64,000 nt of DNA from Microbaculum marinum. Its GTDB lineage: Bacteria > Pseudomonadota > Alphaproteobacteria > Rhizobiales > Tepidamorphaceae. Within the stretch, counting starts at the first letter, position 1. Each line of letters opens with the position of its first letter. This document shows, piece after piece, positions 40,886-49,191 of the stretch. The stretch is from assembly GCF_042646165.1 (NCBI RefSeq), contig NZ_JBHRTC010000001.1; one strand, 5' to 3'. The notes under the pieces were generated by a model. It was not told where the DNA came from, did not search any database, and saw only the letters and a program-made list of their open reading frames with translations. The position numbers were made by a program, and so were the translations under genes.

Positions 40886-42298
40886 ATGCCTGCCCTTGCC
40901 GCCGACCTCCTCAAACGTTTCGCCGCAATCGTCGGCGATGCCCATGCGATCACCGAACCGGCCGATCTCGAGCCGTTCCTCATCGAGCATCGCGACCTCT
41001 ATCGCGGCAGCACGCCGCTGGTGCTGCGGCCGGGCTCGGTCGCCGAGGTGGCGCAGATCATGGCGCTCGCCAGCGAGACCGGCACGCCGATCGTGCCGCA
41101 GGGCGGCAACACCGGGCTGGTCGGCGGCCAGATCCCCCACAACGGCGAAGTCGTGCTGTCGCTGTCGCGGCTGAACAGGATCCGCTCCGTCGACCCCGGC
41201 AACGACACGATGACGGTCGATTCCGGCGTGGTGCTGGAACAGATCCAGAAGGCCGCCGACGAGGCCGACCGGCTGTTCCCGCTCAGCCTCGGGGCGGAGG
41301 GCTCCTGCCAGATCGGCGGCAACATCTCGACCAATGCCGGCGGCACCGCCGTGCTCGCCTACGGCAATACCCGCGACCTGGTCCTCGGGCTCGAGGTCGT
41401 GCTGGCCGACGGCCGGATCTGGAACGGGCTGAGGTCGCTGCGCAAGGACAATACGGGCTACCACCTGAAGGACCTGTTCATCGGGGCCGAGGGCACGCTC
41501 GGGATCGTCACCGGCGCCGTGCTGAAGATGTTCCCGAAGCCGCGCGAGGTGGCCACCGCGTTCGTCGCCGTCGACGATCCGGCAGCGGCCCTGAAACTGT
41601 TCACGGTCGCCCGCGGCAAGGCCGGCGCGCAGCTCACCGGCTGCGAGATCCTGCCGCGCATCGGCATCGAGATGGTGCTGAAGCACGCGGCGGGAACCCG
41701 GGACCCGCTGGCGGAGGCGCATCCCTGGTACGTGCTCGTCGAGCTGTCCTCGCCGCTCGAGGGCGCCGACGTCGACGGGCTCATGCAGGCGATCCTCGAG
41801 CAGGCCTTCGAGACCGGCACCGTGCGCGACGCGGCGATCGCCGGATCGATCGCCCAGGCGCGCGACTTCTGGCAGATCCGGCTGATGATGTCGGAGGTGC
41901 AGCGCAGCGAGGGCGGGTCGATCAAGAGCGACATCTCGGTGCCGGTCGGCAAGGTCGCCGAGATGCTGGAGCGCGGCATCGGGATCGTCGAAAAGATGAT
42001 CCCGGGCGTGCGGCCGGTGCCGTTCGGCCATCTCGGCGACGGCAACATCCACTTCAACTTCAGCCAGCCCGTCGGGTCCGACCGGGCCGCCTTCATGGCA
42101 CACTGGGACGAGGTGACGCGGGTCCTCGACGACCTGGTGATGGAGCTCGGCGGGTCGATCTCGGCGGAACACGGCATCGGCTTCATGAAGCGCGACCTGA
42201 TGGAGTTGATCAAGCAGCCGGTCGAGCTAGACATGATGCGGGCAATAAAGCAGGCCTTCGATCCGAAGGGCATTCTCAACCCCGGCAAGGTCGTGTAG
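40886..42298 (+). CDS. FAD-binding oxidoreductase (GlcD/D-2-hydroxyglutarate dehydrogenase-like)
   Basis: 470-residue flavoprotein of the VAO/GlcD family that oxidises 2-hydroxy acids. The FAD-binding half shows PQGGNTGLVGGQ, SLGAEGSCQIGGNISTNAGG and FIGAEGTLGIVTGAVLKM. The C-terminal FAD-oxidase domain has PVPFGHLGDGNIHFN, with the metal/substrate histidines, and ISAEHGIGFMK. The substrate (D-lactate, glycolate or D-2-hydroxyglutarate) cannot be fixed from the sequence. The ATG at 40886 gives the natural N-terminus. Confidence 0.93.
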   Translation: MPALAADLLKRFAAIVGDAHAITEPADLEPFLIEHRDLYRGSTPLVLRPGSVAEVAQIMALASETGTPIVPQGGNTGLVGGQIPHNGEVVLSLSRLNRIRSVDPGNDTMTVDSGVVLEQIQKAADEADRLFPLSLGAEGSCQIGGNISTNAGGTAVLAYGNTRDLVLGLEVVLADGRIWNGLRSLRKDNTGYHLKDLFIGAEGTLGIVTGAVLKMFPKPREVATAFVAVDDPAAALKLFTVARGKAGAQLTGCEILPRIGIEMVLKHAAGTRDPLAEAHPWYVLVELSSPLEGADVDGLMQAILEQAFETGTVRDAAIAGSIAQARDFWQIRLMMSEVQRSEGGSIKSDISVPVGKVAEMLERGIGIVEKMIPGVRPVPFGHLGDGNIHFNFSQPVGSDRAAFMAHWDEVTRVLDDLVMELGGSISAEHGIGFMKRDLMELIKQPVELDMMRAIKQAFDPKGILNPGKVV

Positions 42299-42348
42299 AC
42301 ACCCCGGCTTCGCGCCTGAAGGCGTCGGTCGCAAACCCGGACCTTGCC

Positions 42349-42786
42349 ATGCCCGCTCTCGACATCGCCGAAATCGCTGACGCCGACGTCGAGGCCGTCG
42401 CGGCGCTGTGGGCACGCTGCGGACTGACGCGGCCGTGGAACGATCCGGCCGCCGACATCGCCTTCGCGCGCTCCGTTCCCGGCGCCGCCGTGCTGGTCGG
42501 CCGGGCCGGCGGCGAAATCGTCGCCAGCGCCATGGTCGGCCACGACGGCCACCGCGGCACCGTCTACTACGTTTCGGTCGATCCGGACCGCCAGGGCGAG
42601 GGCCACGGCCGCGGGATCATGGCGGCGGCCGAGGACTGGCTGAGGCGCCAGGGTGTCTGGAAGCTCAACCTGATGGTCCGCGCCGACAACACCCGGGTCG
42701 TCGCGTTCTACAACGCGCTCGGCTACGACACCGAGGAGCGGATCAACATGTCGAAGTGGCTCGACCCCTCGAAGCGGCCGGGGTGA
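42349..42786 (+). CDS. GNAT acetyltransferase (YpeA-like)
   Basis: 145-residue acetyltransferase. It opens with IAEIADADVEAVAALWARCGLTRPWNDP, the usual YpeA-type start, has VYYVSVDPDRQGEGHGRGIM as acetyl-CoA loop and LNLMVRADNTRVVAFYNALGY as closing motif. The acceptor is unknown. It follows the FAD-oxidase by 50 bp, and a strong hairpin follows at 42801. Confidence 0.92.
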   Translation: MPALDIAEIADADVEAVAALWARCGLTRPWNDPAADIAFARSVPGAAVLVGRAGGEIVASAMVGHDGHRGTVYYVSVDPDRQGEGHGRGIMAAAEDWLRRQGVWKLNLMVRADNTRVVAFYNALGYDTEERINMSKWLDPSKRPG

Positions 42787-42800
42787 AGCGTCAGAACGAA

Positions 42801-42825
42801 TGATCGGCTCATCGAGAGCCGATCA
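42801..42825 (+). terminator. Stem-loop after the YpeA-like gene
   Basis: TGATCGGCTC and GAGCCGATCA form a perfect 10-bp stem with a 5-nt loop, 14 bp after the stop codon. No T-tract follows, so it may be a weak terminator or an mRNA 3'-end protector. Confidence 0.5.
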
Positions 42826-42826
42826 T

Positions 42827-43178
42827 GCGCACCCCCTCCCCGACCCTCCCCCATCAAGGGGGAGGGGGTCAGGCAGCTGAGCTGGTCCTGTTTCGACTGC
42901 CGACGGCGAGAATGGCACGCCGCGGCGTGGTGCCCGGATTGCCATTGTTCGGCACTCGGTATGAGCCGGGGCGGCGCGGCGCCGGTTATTGACGCCGCTT
43001 CGCGGCGACCCCCTCCCCGACCCTCCCCCACAAGGGGGGAGGGAGGCGCACGCTGCGCCGCCGTCCACAAACCTCAGTCGGCATCTGCAGAATCGTTTTG
43101 CGCTCGAAGTGAGCCGCAACCGAGCCGAATGGCTCCCTCCCCCTTGATGGGGGAAGGTCGGGGTGGGGTGCGCGGCGG
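42827..43178. repeat. Gene-free spacer with inverted CT/GA-rich hairpin repeats
   Basis: About 350 bp of the spacer lacks a gene. Its ends are inverted copies: GCGCACCCCCTCCCCGACCC at 42827 onwards, continuing into a CCCCCATCAAGGGGG hairpin, against CCCCCTTGATGGGGGAAGG running to GGTGCGC by 43173. A third, direct copy with CCCCCACAAGGGGGG lies at about 43009-43052. The layout, two ends inverted around 260 bp, is like a small non-autonomous element, though no target duplication is evident. Confidence 0.65.
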
Positions 43179-43383
43179 GCGGGCTCAAGGCCCGCGCTTC
43201 GCGAGCGGACCTACAGCAGGCTCGTCTGGCCGCCGTCGCCGCCCTTCGCCTTCTGCGGTTGAGGCTTGCGCTCCTCGGCGGGCGGGCTCGAGGCCCGCGC
43301 GTCGCGAGCGAACCTACAGCAGGCTCATCTGGCCGCCGTCGCCGCCCTTCGCCTTCTTTGGCTGAGGCTTGCGCTCCTCGGCG
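43178..43383. repeat. 103-bp tandem duplication covering the SRAP gene 3' end
   Basis: 43178-43280 and 43281-43383 are about 93% identical by eye. The second copy contains the real C-terminal codons (KPQPKKAKGGDGGQMSLL and stop); the first is a downstream duplicate that would encode KPQPQKAKGGDGGQTSLL and stop. The duplicate keeps the reading frame, but no start or upstream part of the gene belongs to it. Confidence 0.88.
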
Positions 43384-44066
43384 GGCGGGGTCGTCGGCTC
43401 GGCGAGCGGCGCCTGGATGTCGGCATCGTCGTTGGCGACGGAGTTGACGCGGGTCGAGATCGGGAATGCCTCGAAATAGTCTTCCGGCGCCGCACGCAGC
43501 AGATCCGCGACATCGTCGGCGGGGCGGTCCGTGGCGTCGAGCCAGCGGTCGAAGTCGTCCGGCATGACGATGACCGGCATGCGGTCGTGCAGCGGCCTGA
43601 GATGGTCGTTGGCCGCCGTCGTCATGATCGTCGCGGTGTCGATCTCGCTGCCGTCGGCCCCCATCCAGCTCTCCCACAGGCCGGCGAAGGCGAACGGGGC
43701 GCCACCGGGACGGCGGATCAGATGCGGCACCTTGCGGCCGTTGTGGGTCTTCTGCCACTCGTAGAAGCCGTCGGCGGGGATCAGGCAGCGGCGGCGGCGC
43801 ATGGCGGCGCGAAAGGCCGGCTTGGCGGCGGCGCCTTCGGAGCGGGCGTTGATCAGGGTCGGGAAATCCTTCGGGTCCTTGACCCAGGAGGGCAGCAGCC
43901 CCCAGCGCATCAGCGTGAAGGACCGCGCGCCAGACGAGAGCCGGACCACGGCGATCGGCTGGGTCGGCGCGATGTTGTAGCGCGGCGGGAAATTGGGCAG
44001 TTCCAGGAATCCCATGAACTCGCGCACCGCCTGCGGCGGCAGGGTCAGGGCGTAGCGGCCGCACAT
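43314..44066 (-). CDS. SRAP/YedK family protein (SOS response-associated, HMCES-like)
   Basis: 250 residues. The mature N-terminal Cys2 (MCGRYAL) is the residue that forms a thiazolidine crosslink with abasic sites in single-stranded DNA. The family motifs YNIAPTQPIAVV, MRWGLLPSWVKDP, INARSEGAAAKPAF, CLIPADGFYEWQ and the HDRMPVIV His segment are all present. The C-terminal 30 residues are a proline/lysine tail ending MSLL, likely flexible. The function, protection of abasic sites at forks, is known from E. coli YedK and human HMCES. It is divergent from the NUDIX gene, with 99 bp between. Confidence 0.95.
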   Translation of the reverse strand: MCGRYALTLPPQAVREFMGFLELPNFPPRYNIAPTQPIAVVRLSSGARSFTLMRWGLLPSWVKDPKDFPTLINARSEGAAAKPAFRAAMRRRRCLIPADGFYEWQKTHNGRKVPHLIRRPGGAPFAFAGLWESWMGADGSEIDTATIMTTAANDHLRPLHDRMPVIVMPDDFDRWLDATDRPADDVADLLRAAPEDYFEAFPISTRVNSVANDDADIQAPLAEPTTPPAEERKPQPKKAKGGDGGQMSLL

Positions 44067-44165
44067 GGTCGTCTCCGTCGATTGCTCCGGTCTTGCATAT
44101 GGGGCGGCCGGGGGCAATGTCCGCCCCGTGGCGCGAGGCCGACGCCGCCGTGCTAGGGTGCGGCG

Positions 44166-44636
44166 ATGACCGACGCAGACCTCCCCGATCCCCGCGCCTA
44201 TCCCGCCAATCCGCTGCTCGGCGTCTCCGCCGCCGTGTTCCGGGACGGCCGAGTCCTGGTGGCGAAGCGCGCCCGGCCGCCGCTCGACGGCCTCTGGAGT
44301 CTGCCCGGCGGGCTGGTCGAGATCGGCGAGACCCTGGGCGAGGCGGCGGCCCGGGAGGTCTTCGAGGAGACGGGGGTCAAGGCGGAAATCGTCATGCCCG
44401 CCGACATCGTCGAGGTGATCCGGCGCGACGCCAGGGGGGTCGTGGTCCGGCACTTCGTCATCGTCTCGTTCGCCGCGCGCTGGATCGACGGCGAGGCCCG
44501 CACCAGCGATGAGGCCGCCGACGTCGCCTGGATGGCGCCGGACGATCTCGGCACGCTGGAGATGACCGAGCGAACGCCGGAGGTCGTCGCCAAGGCGGCG
44601 GCACTTGTCGACGCCGAGCCGGCGCGATCTCATTGA
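44166..44636 (+). CDS. NUDIX hydrolase
   Basis: 156-residue pyrophosphohydrolase. The Nudix box is complete: GGLVEIGETLGEAAAREVFE followed by ETG (G-x5-E-x7-REUxEExGU). It binds Mg2+ and cleaves a nucleoside diphosphate linked to an unknown group; this branch is often ADP-ribose or NADH pyrophosphatase-like. No Shine-Dalgarno is visible; a CTAGGG box lies 7 nt before the ATG, so a leaderless transcript is possible. Confidence 0.93.
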   Translation: MTDADLPDPRAYPANPLLGVSAAVFRDGRVLVAKRARPPLDGLWSLPGGLVEIGETLGEAAAREVFEETGVKAEIVMPADIVEVIRRDARGVVVRHFVIVSFAARWIDGEARTSDEAADVAWMAPDDLGTLEMTERTPEVVAKAAALVDAEPARSH

Positions 44637-44667
44637 GATTGCCCGCCGCCGGGGCTAGATAGTCGTC

Positions 44668-45081
44668 ATGGAGACACGTTCCCTGCCCGAGAGACTGCGC
44701 AGCGTCGCCGCGATCGTCATCATCGCGCTTGTGCCCGTGCTCGCTCCCGCGGCCGCCGGGGCGCAGGCGCTGCCGACCGCGCCTCCCTATGAAAAGGAAA
44801 TCCAGCGGCTTGCCGAGATCCTCGGCGCGGTCCACTACCTGCGCGGCCTGTGCGGGGCCGACGAGGGCCAGACCTGGCGGTCGATGATGCAGCAGCTCAT
44901 CGATGCGGAGAACCCCTCCCCCGACCGCCGCGCCAAGCTGGTCGACAGCTTCAACCGCGGATATCGCGGCTTCGAGCAGACCTATCGCGCCTGCACCGAT
45001 ACGGCGGCTTGGGTGATCGACAGCTACATGAGCGAGGGCGCCGACATCGCCCAGCGCATCGCCTCGCGCTACGGCCAGTAG
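44668..45081 (+). CDS. TIGR02301-type exported protein
   Basis: 137 residues with a signal peptide (IVIIALVPVLAPAAAGAQA, cleavage near 34). The mature part has the TIGR02301 pattern: YEKEIQRLAEILGAVHYLRGLCG, WRSMMQQLIDAE, SFNRGYRGFEQTYRACTDTA. It is a helical periplasmic protein with two cysteines; the function is unknown but the family is near-universal in rhizobia and relatives. CTAGAT lies 7 nt before the ATG with no ribosome binding site. Confidence 0.88.
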   Translation: METRSLPERLRSVAAIVIIALVPVLAPAAAGAQALPTAPPYEKEIQRLAEILGAVHYLRGLCGADEGQTWRSMMQQLIDAENPSPDRRAKLVDSFNRGYRGFEQTYRACTDTAAWVIDSYMSEGADIAQRIASRYGQ

Positions 45082-45094
45082 CGCCGGCGCGGCC

Positions 45095-45619
45095 CTACCT
45101 CTCGCGCGGCCCGATCTGCAGGGCGAAGGGCACGCCCTCGTAGGCGAAGCTGCCGCGCCCGATCCCGGCGATCGCCCGGCGCATGCGGCCCTGCCGGCCA
45201 AGCACGTCGTCGGCGATATGGACGAGCCGCGAGTTCGGCGTCGCCGTCGGCGAGGACGCGCGGATCTGCAGGGCAAGTTCCTCCTCGTCGATCCTCGGGT
45301 TCAGGGCGCAGGCGGCAATGTAGGCCGCCGCCGTCGACCGGCTGATGCCGGCGAAGCAGTGCACCACCATCGGCTGGGCGCGGTCCCAGTCCTCGACGAA
45401 GGCCAGGTAGTCGGCGACGTGATCGTGCGAGGGCAGCACCATGCCCTCGGTCACGGCGGTGATGTCGTGCATCGCCAGGAACAGGTGGCGGTCGGGAAGG
45501 ATCGCGGCCGGCCGGGGGACCTCGGTGCCTTCGGTGATCAGGGTGACGAGATGGCTCGCGCCGGTCTGGTCGACGACCTCGGCGATCCGGGCCAGTGAAC
45601 AGACATGGATTGCAGGCAT
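45095..45619 (-). CDS. Protein tyrosine phosphatase family protein
   Basis: 174-residue dual-specificity-like phosphatase. The signature loop VVHCFAGISRSTAAAYI provides the catalytic Cys-x5-Arg, and DHVADYLAFVEDWDRAQ precedes it where the general-acid region should be. The family is found across alphaproteobacteria; the target is unknown. It converges on the TIGR02301 gene with 13 bp between. Confidence 0.88.
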   Translation of the reverse strand: MPAIHVCSLARIAEVVDQTGASHLVTLITEGTEVPRPAAILPDRHLFLAMHDITAVTEGMVLPSHDHVADYLAFVEDWDRAQPMVVHCFAGISRSTAAAYIAACALNPRIDEEELALQIRASSPTATPNSRLVHIADDVLGRQGRMRRAIAGIGRGSFAYEGVPFALQIGPRER

Positions 45620-45709
45620 CGTTCCGCTTTGCGCCTCATTTTAGGATAGTCGGCTTGCCTCTTATATGGGCGGATTCCCGTTCGGCTTCCACCTCGGAAT
45701 CGGAACCGC

Positions 45710-46315
45710 CTAGTCGCTGAGGTCCGCGAACCGGGCGAGGAAGCGCCTTTCGGCGCGGGCGACCGGCTGCGCCTCGAGCGTGAACAGGCTGTCGAGCGCG
45801 GCGCCGCCGATCTTGCCGGGCCGGTCGAAGTACCGGGCCGCCTCGTCATGGGAGAAGCCGGCCAGTTGTGTCGCCTCCAGGAACGCCGCGGCGATATCGG
45901 CCCTCTTGATCGCCTTCGCCACCGTCGCCGGCAGCCGCGCGGGCAGCCCGAAGCGCAGGTGCACGGCTTCGAGGATGCGTATCTCGACGCCCTTGTAGCC
46001 GTCGCCGAGCACCGCCTTGAACGGGCTGATGATGTCGCCGATGACGTATTCCGGCGCATCGTGCAGCAGGGCGGCAAGCCGCCAGCGCCGCTCCAGGTCG
46101 GGATACATACGGCCGACGAGGTCCTCCACCAGCAGGCTGTGCTCGGCGACCGAGAAGGCGTGGCGGCCGCCGGTCTGTCCGTTCCAGCGGGCGACGCGCG
46201 CCAGTCCCAGCGCGATGTCGGAAATCTCGATGTCGAGCGGCGAGGGATCGAGCAGGTCGAGCCGGCGTCCCGACAGCATCCGCTGCCAGGCGCGCGGCGA
46301 TGCGGCGGCGCTCAC
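45710..46315 (-). CDS. HD-domain hydrolase (YfbR-like)
   Basis: 201-residue metal-dependent phosphohydrolase. The HD motifs are seen: the first His in RHAFSVAEHSLLV, the HD pair in LAALLHDAPEYVIGDI, and the ISPFKAVL segment. YfbR hydrolyses deoxynucleoside 5'-monophosphates; this activity is inferred from family only. The start is the GTG at 46315, overlapping the stop of ygfZ (GTGA), so the two are coupled. Confidence 0.88.
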   Translation of the reverse strand: MSAAASPRAWQRMLSGRRLDLLDPSPLDIEISDIALGLARVARWNGQTGGRHAFSVAEHSLLVEDLVGRMYPDLERRWRLAALLHDAPEYVIGDIISPFKAVLGDGYKGVEIRILEAVHLRFGLPARLPATVAKAIKRADIAAAFLEATQLAGFSHDEAARYFDRPGKIGGAALDSLFTLEAQPVARAERRFLARFADLSD

Positions 46316-47208
46316 GTCCCGGTCGCCGTGGTGCCGGCTGCAGCGGCATCGGGCCAGTCGAACCGGGCCCAGTCCGGCCGGAGCGGGTGCAGGACCGCAT
46401 CCCCGGCGGCGATCGGCTGGCCCGCGGCCATCGCATCGCCGATCCTGTCGAGCCGCAGCAGCGCGAGGCCGCGCCGGCCGGCCGACGAGCCCATCGTGCC
46501 GACGGCCTTTCCGCCAGCCTCCACCGCCGTGCCGGGCTCCGGTGCGGCGCCGTCCACCTCGACGGGAACGAACCGGCTGCGCGCCGTGCCGCGATGCTGC
46601 ATGCGGGAGACCACTTCCTGGCCGATGAAGCAGCCCTTGTGGAAATCGACCCCGCCAAGCTGGTCGAGATCGGCCTCGTGCGGAAAGACTTCGCCCGATC
46701 CGTAGTCCTGCCCCAGTTCGGCGACGCCGAGTGCGATCCGATGGGCATGGTAATCGGGCTCGGCGACGATGTCGCAGCCCTCCAGCGCCGATTCGGTCGC
46801 GTCCTTCGCAATAATCGCCCGCCAGCCCAGACCGGCGAGGCGCGGGTCGGCGAAGGCGCCGGACACCGACGGCTGCTGCCCCTCGCCCCAGATCGCGACC
46901 ACGGCAAGACCGTCGGCGACGGCGATGTCGACCCTGGCGCGCAGCCGGTAGAACATCAGCCGCCGGGCGAGATCCTGAGCCAGTTCCGCCGGCGTCTCCA
47001 GCAGGAATCCGTCGGGATCCTCGGCGTAGAGAATGAATTCGTGCAGGATCTTGCCCTGCGGCGTCAGCAGCGCGGCGTTGCGGGCCTCACCCGGCCGCAG
47101 CTTGTCGATGTCCGATGTCACGAGGCCCTGCAGGAAGTCGCGGGCCTGGTCGCCCGACACGGCGACGACTGCCCGAGACCCGAGAATTGCCGCCTGTTTG
47201 CCCGTCAT
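46312..47208 (-). CDS. ygfZ: Folate-binding YgfZ/IbaG-type protein
   Basis: 298-residue tetrahydrofolate-binding protein of the GcvT fold that helps repair or maturation of iron-sulfur clusters. The signature KGCFIGQEVVSRMQHRG, with the conserved Cys, is present, preceded by VVAVSGDQARDFLQGLVTSD and LLTPQGKILHEFILY. The C-terminal beta-barrel has GTMGSSAGRRGLALLRLD. It is divergent from pyrC across 137 bp and overlaps the HD gene downstream by 4 bp. Confidence 0.93.
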   Translation of the reverse strand: MTGKQAAILGSRAVVAVSGDQARDFLQGLVTSDIDKLRPGEARNAALLTPQGKILHEFILYAEDPDGFLLETPAELAQDLARRLMFYRLRARVDIAVADGLAVVAIWGEGQQPSVSGAFADPRLAGLGWRAIIAKDATESALEGCDIVAEPDYHAHRIALGVAELGQDYGSGEVFPHEADLDQLGGVDFHKGCFIGQEVVSRMQHRGTARSRFVPVEVDGAAPEPGTAVEAGGKAVGTMGSSAGRRGLALLRLDRIGDAMAAGQPIAAGDAVLHPLRPDWARFDWPDAAAAGTTATGT

Positions 47209-47345
47209 GCATTCGTCCTTTCGGCGTTGTGCCTTCCGCTTCGCGGAAACGTCGACATTTCCCGGTTTTGGTCTGGCCGAACCGGAAAAACTTGCTATGC
47301 CCTATATAGGGGAAGCGGCAGGCAATCGGGACCGGCTGAGGAAAG

Positions 47346-48680
47346 ATGAGCGATATCTACGATGTCATCCTTCAGGGCGGATCCGTCGTCAATCACGACG
47401 GCGTCAGCGAGCGGGATATCGGCATACGCGACGGGCGGATCGCGGCGCTCGGCGACCTCGGCCAGGCCGATGCCGGGGAGCGGATCGACTGTCGCGGCCT
47501 CACCGTCCTGCCCGGAGTGATCGACACCCAGGTGCATTTCCGCGAGCCCGGCGCCGAACACAAGGAAGACCTGGAGACCGGTTCGCTTGCCGCGATCATG
47601 GGCGGCGTCACGGCGGTCTTCGAAATGCCCAACACCTCTCCGCAGACGGTGAACCGGGAGGCGCTCGAGGACAAGCTCGCCCGCGCCAGAGGCCGCATGC
47701 ATTGCGACCACGCATTCTACATCGGCGGCACGCACGAGAACATCGGCGACCTGGCCGAACTCGAGCAGCTTCCCGGATGCGCGGGCGTCAAGGTCTTCGT
47801 CGGCTCCTCGACCGGGTCGCTGCTCGTCGAGGACGACGGGAACATCGCCGCGATCCTGCGCAACATCCGTCGCCGCGCCGCCTTCCATGCCGAGGACGAG
47901 CCGCGGCTGCGCGAGCGGGCCGGACTGAGGGAGAGCGGCCGGCCGCAGTCGCATCCGGTCTGGCGCGACGAAACCGCCGCGCTGCTCGCCACCCAGCGGC
48001 TGATCCGCCTCGCCACGGCGGCCGGCAAGCGCATCCATATCCTGCATGTGTCGACGGCAGAGGAAATGGCGCTGCTGGCGCAGCACAAGGACGTGGCAAG
48101 CGTCGAGGTGACGCCGCATCACCTGACCCTCACGGCGGACGGCTACGACCGGCTCGGCACCAGGATCCAGATGAATCCGCCGGTCCGCGATGCCCGCCAC
48201 CGCAAGGGGCTGTGGGCGGGCGTCGACAACGGGGTCGCGGATATTCTCGGTTCGGACCACGCCCCGCACACGCTCGAGGAGAAGGCGAAGGCCTACCCCG
48301 ACTCGCCCTCGGGCATGACCGGCGTGCAGACGCTGGTGCCGATCATGCTCGACCACGTCAATGCCGGGCGGATGTCTATAGAGCGCTTCGTCGACATGAC
48401 CAGCCACGGCCCGGCCCGGCTGTTCCAGATCGCCAACAAGGGCCGGATCGCGGCAGGCTACGACGCAGATTTCACCATCGTCGACATGCGCCGGAGCGAG
48501 ACGATCAGCGACGGCTGGATCGCCTCGCGGGCCGGATGGACGCCCTATGACGGCATCACCGTGTGCGGCTGGCCGGTCGGAACGATCGTGCGCGGACGCC
48601 AGGTCATGTGGGACGGAGAGCTGGTGTCGCCGGGGACCGGCGAACCGGTGCGCTTCCTCGAAACGCTGCAGCCCGGCTGA
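47346..48680 (+). CDS. pyrC: Dihydroorotase (or related cyclic amidohydrolase)
   Basis: Zinc hydrolase that makes dihydroorotate in pyrimidine synthesis; 444 residues. The metal motif GVIDTQVHFREPGAEHKEDL, the further ligands in HVSTAEEM, EVTPHHLTL and the SDHAPHTLEEK aspartate are present. Class I dihydroorotases and allantoinases share this pattern, so pyrC is likely but not proven; there is no aspartate transcarbamoylase gene adjacent. The start at ATG 47346 follows GAGGAAAG. The divergent region holds the palindrome CCCTATATAGGG at 47300-47311. Confidence 0.88.
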   Translation: MSDIYDVILQGGSVVNHDGVSERDIGIRDGRIAALGDLGQADAGERIDCRGLTVLPGVIDTQVHFREPGAEHKEDLETGSLAAIMGGVTAVFEMPNTSPQTVNREALEDKLARARGRMHCDHAFYIGGTHENIGDLAELEQLPGCAGVKVFVGSSTGSLLVEDDGNIAAILRNIRRRAAFHAEDEPRLRERAGLRESGRPQSHPVWRDETAALLATQRLIRLATAAGKRIHILHVSTAEEMALLAQHKDVASVEVTPHHLTLTADGYDRLGTRIQMNPPVRDARHRKGLWAGVDNGVADILGSDHAPHTLEEKAKAYPDSPSGMTGVQTLVPIMLDHVNAGRMSIERFVDMTSHGPARLFQIANKGRIAAGYDADFTIVDMRRSETISDGWIASRAGWTPYDGITVCGWPVGTIVRGRQVMWDGELVSPGTGEPVRFLETLQPG

Positions 48681-48684
48681 CCAA

Positions 48685-49191
48685 GTGACGCTTGTGATCC
48701 GCCCCGCCGCCGCCGAAGACGCGGACGCTCTCATCGGGCAGATCGACGCGCTCAATGCCCATGTCGGGGCAGCATCTGGCCGGATCACGCCGGACATCCT
48801 CGCACGCGACGCCTTCGGTCGGACGCGGCACCTGGAATTCATCGTCGCGGAACGGGACGGCACGATCGCCGGCTACGCCGCCTGGTGCGATGCCTACGAG
48901 ACTGAGCACGCCCGGCCGGGCGTCTACATGATCGACCTCTATGTCGATCCGGCCCATCGCCGCAACGGCATCGCCCGCCGGCTGGTCGCCGCCGTCAGCG
49001 CGGCCGCGCGCGCCAGGGGGTGCGGGTTCGTCTGGTGGACGGCGGAGCCGGGCAACGCGGAGGCCGCGGCCTTCTACGGGCGGCTCGGCAGCCAGTCCGC
49101 GCCGATGATCGCCCATGCCCTCTATGGCGAGGCGTTCGAGACGCTGGCGGACGAGGGGCAGGACTCGGTTCAGTCGCCGGCCACGAAGTAG
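48685..49191 (+). CDS. GNAT acetyltransferase
   Basis: 168 residues from the GTG at 48685, 4 bp after the dihydroorotase stop. The opening LVIRPAAAEDADALIGQIDALNAHVG, the acetyl-CoA strand MIDLYVDPAHRRNGIARRLV and the FVWWTAEPGNAEAAAFYGRLG closing motif are typical. The acceptor is unknown. The 3' end overlaps the converging hypothetical gene by 22 bp. Confidence 0.88.
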   Translation: MTLVIRPAAAEDADALIGQIDALNAHVGAASGRITPDILARDAFGRTRHLEFIVAERDGTIAGYAAWCDAYETEHARPGVYMIDLYVDPAHRRNGIARRLVAAVSAAARARGCGFVWWTAEPGNAEAAAFYGRLGSQSAPMIAHALYGEAFETLADEGQDSVQSPATK

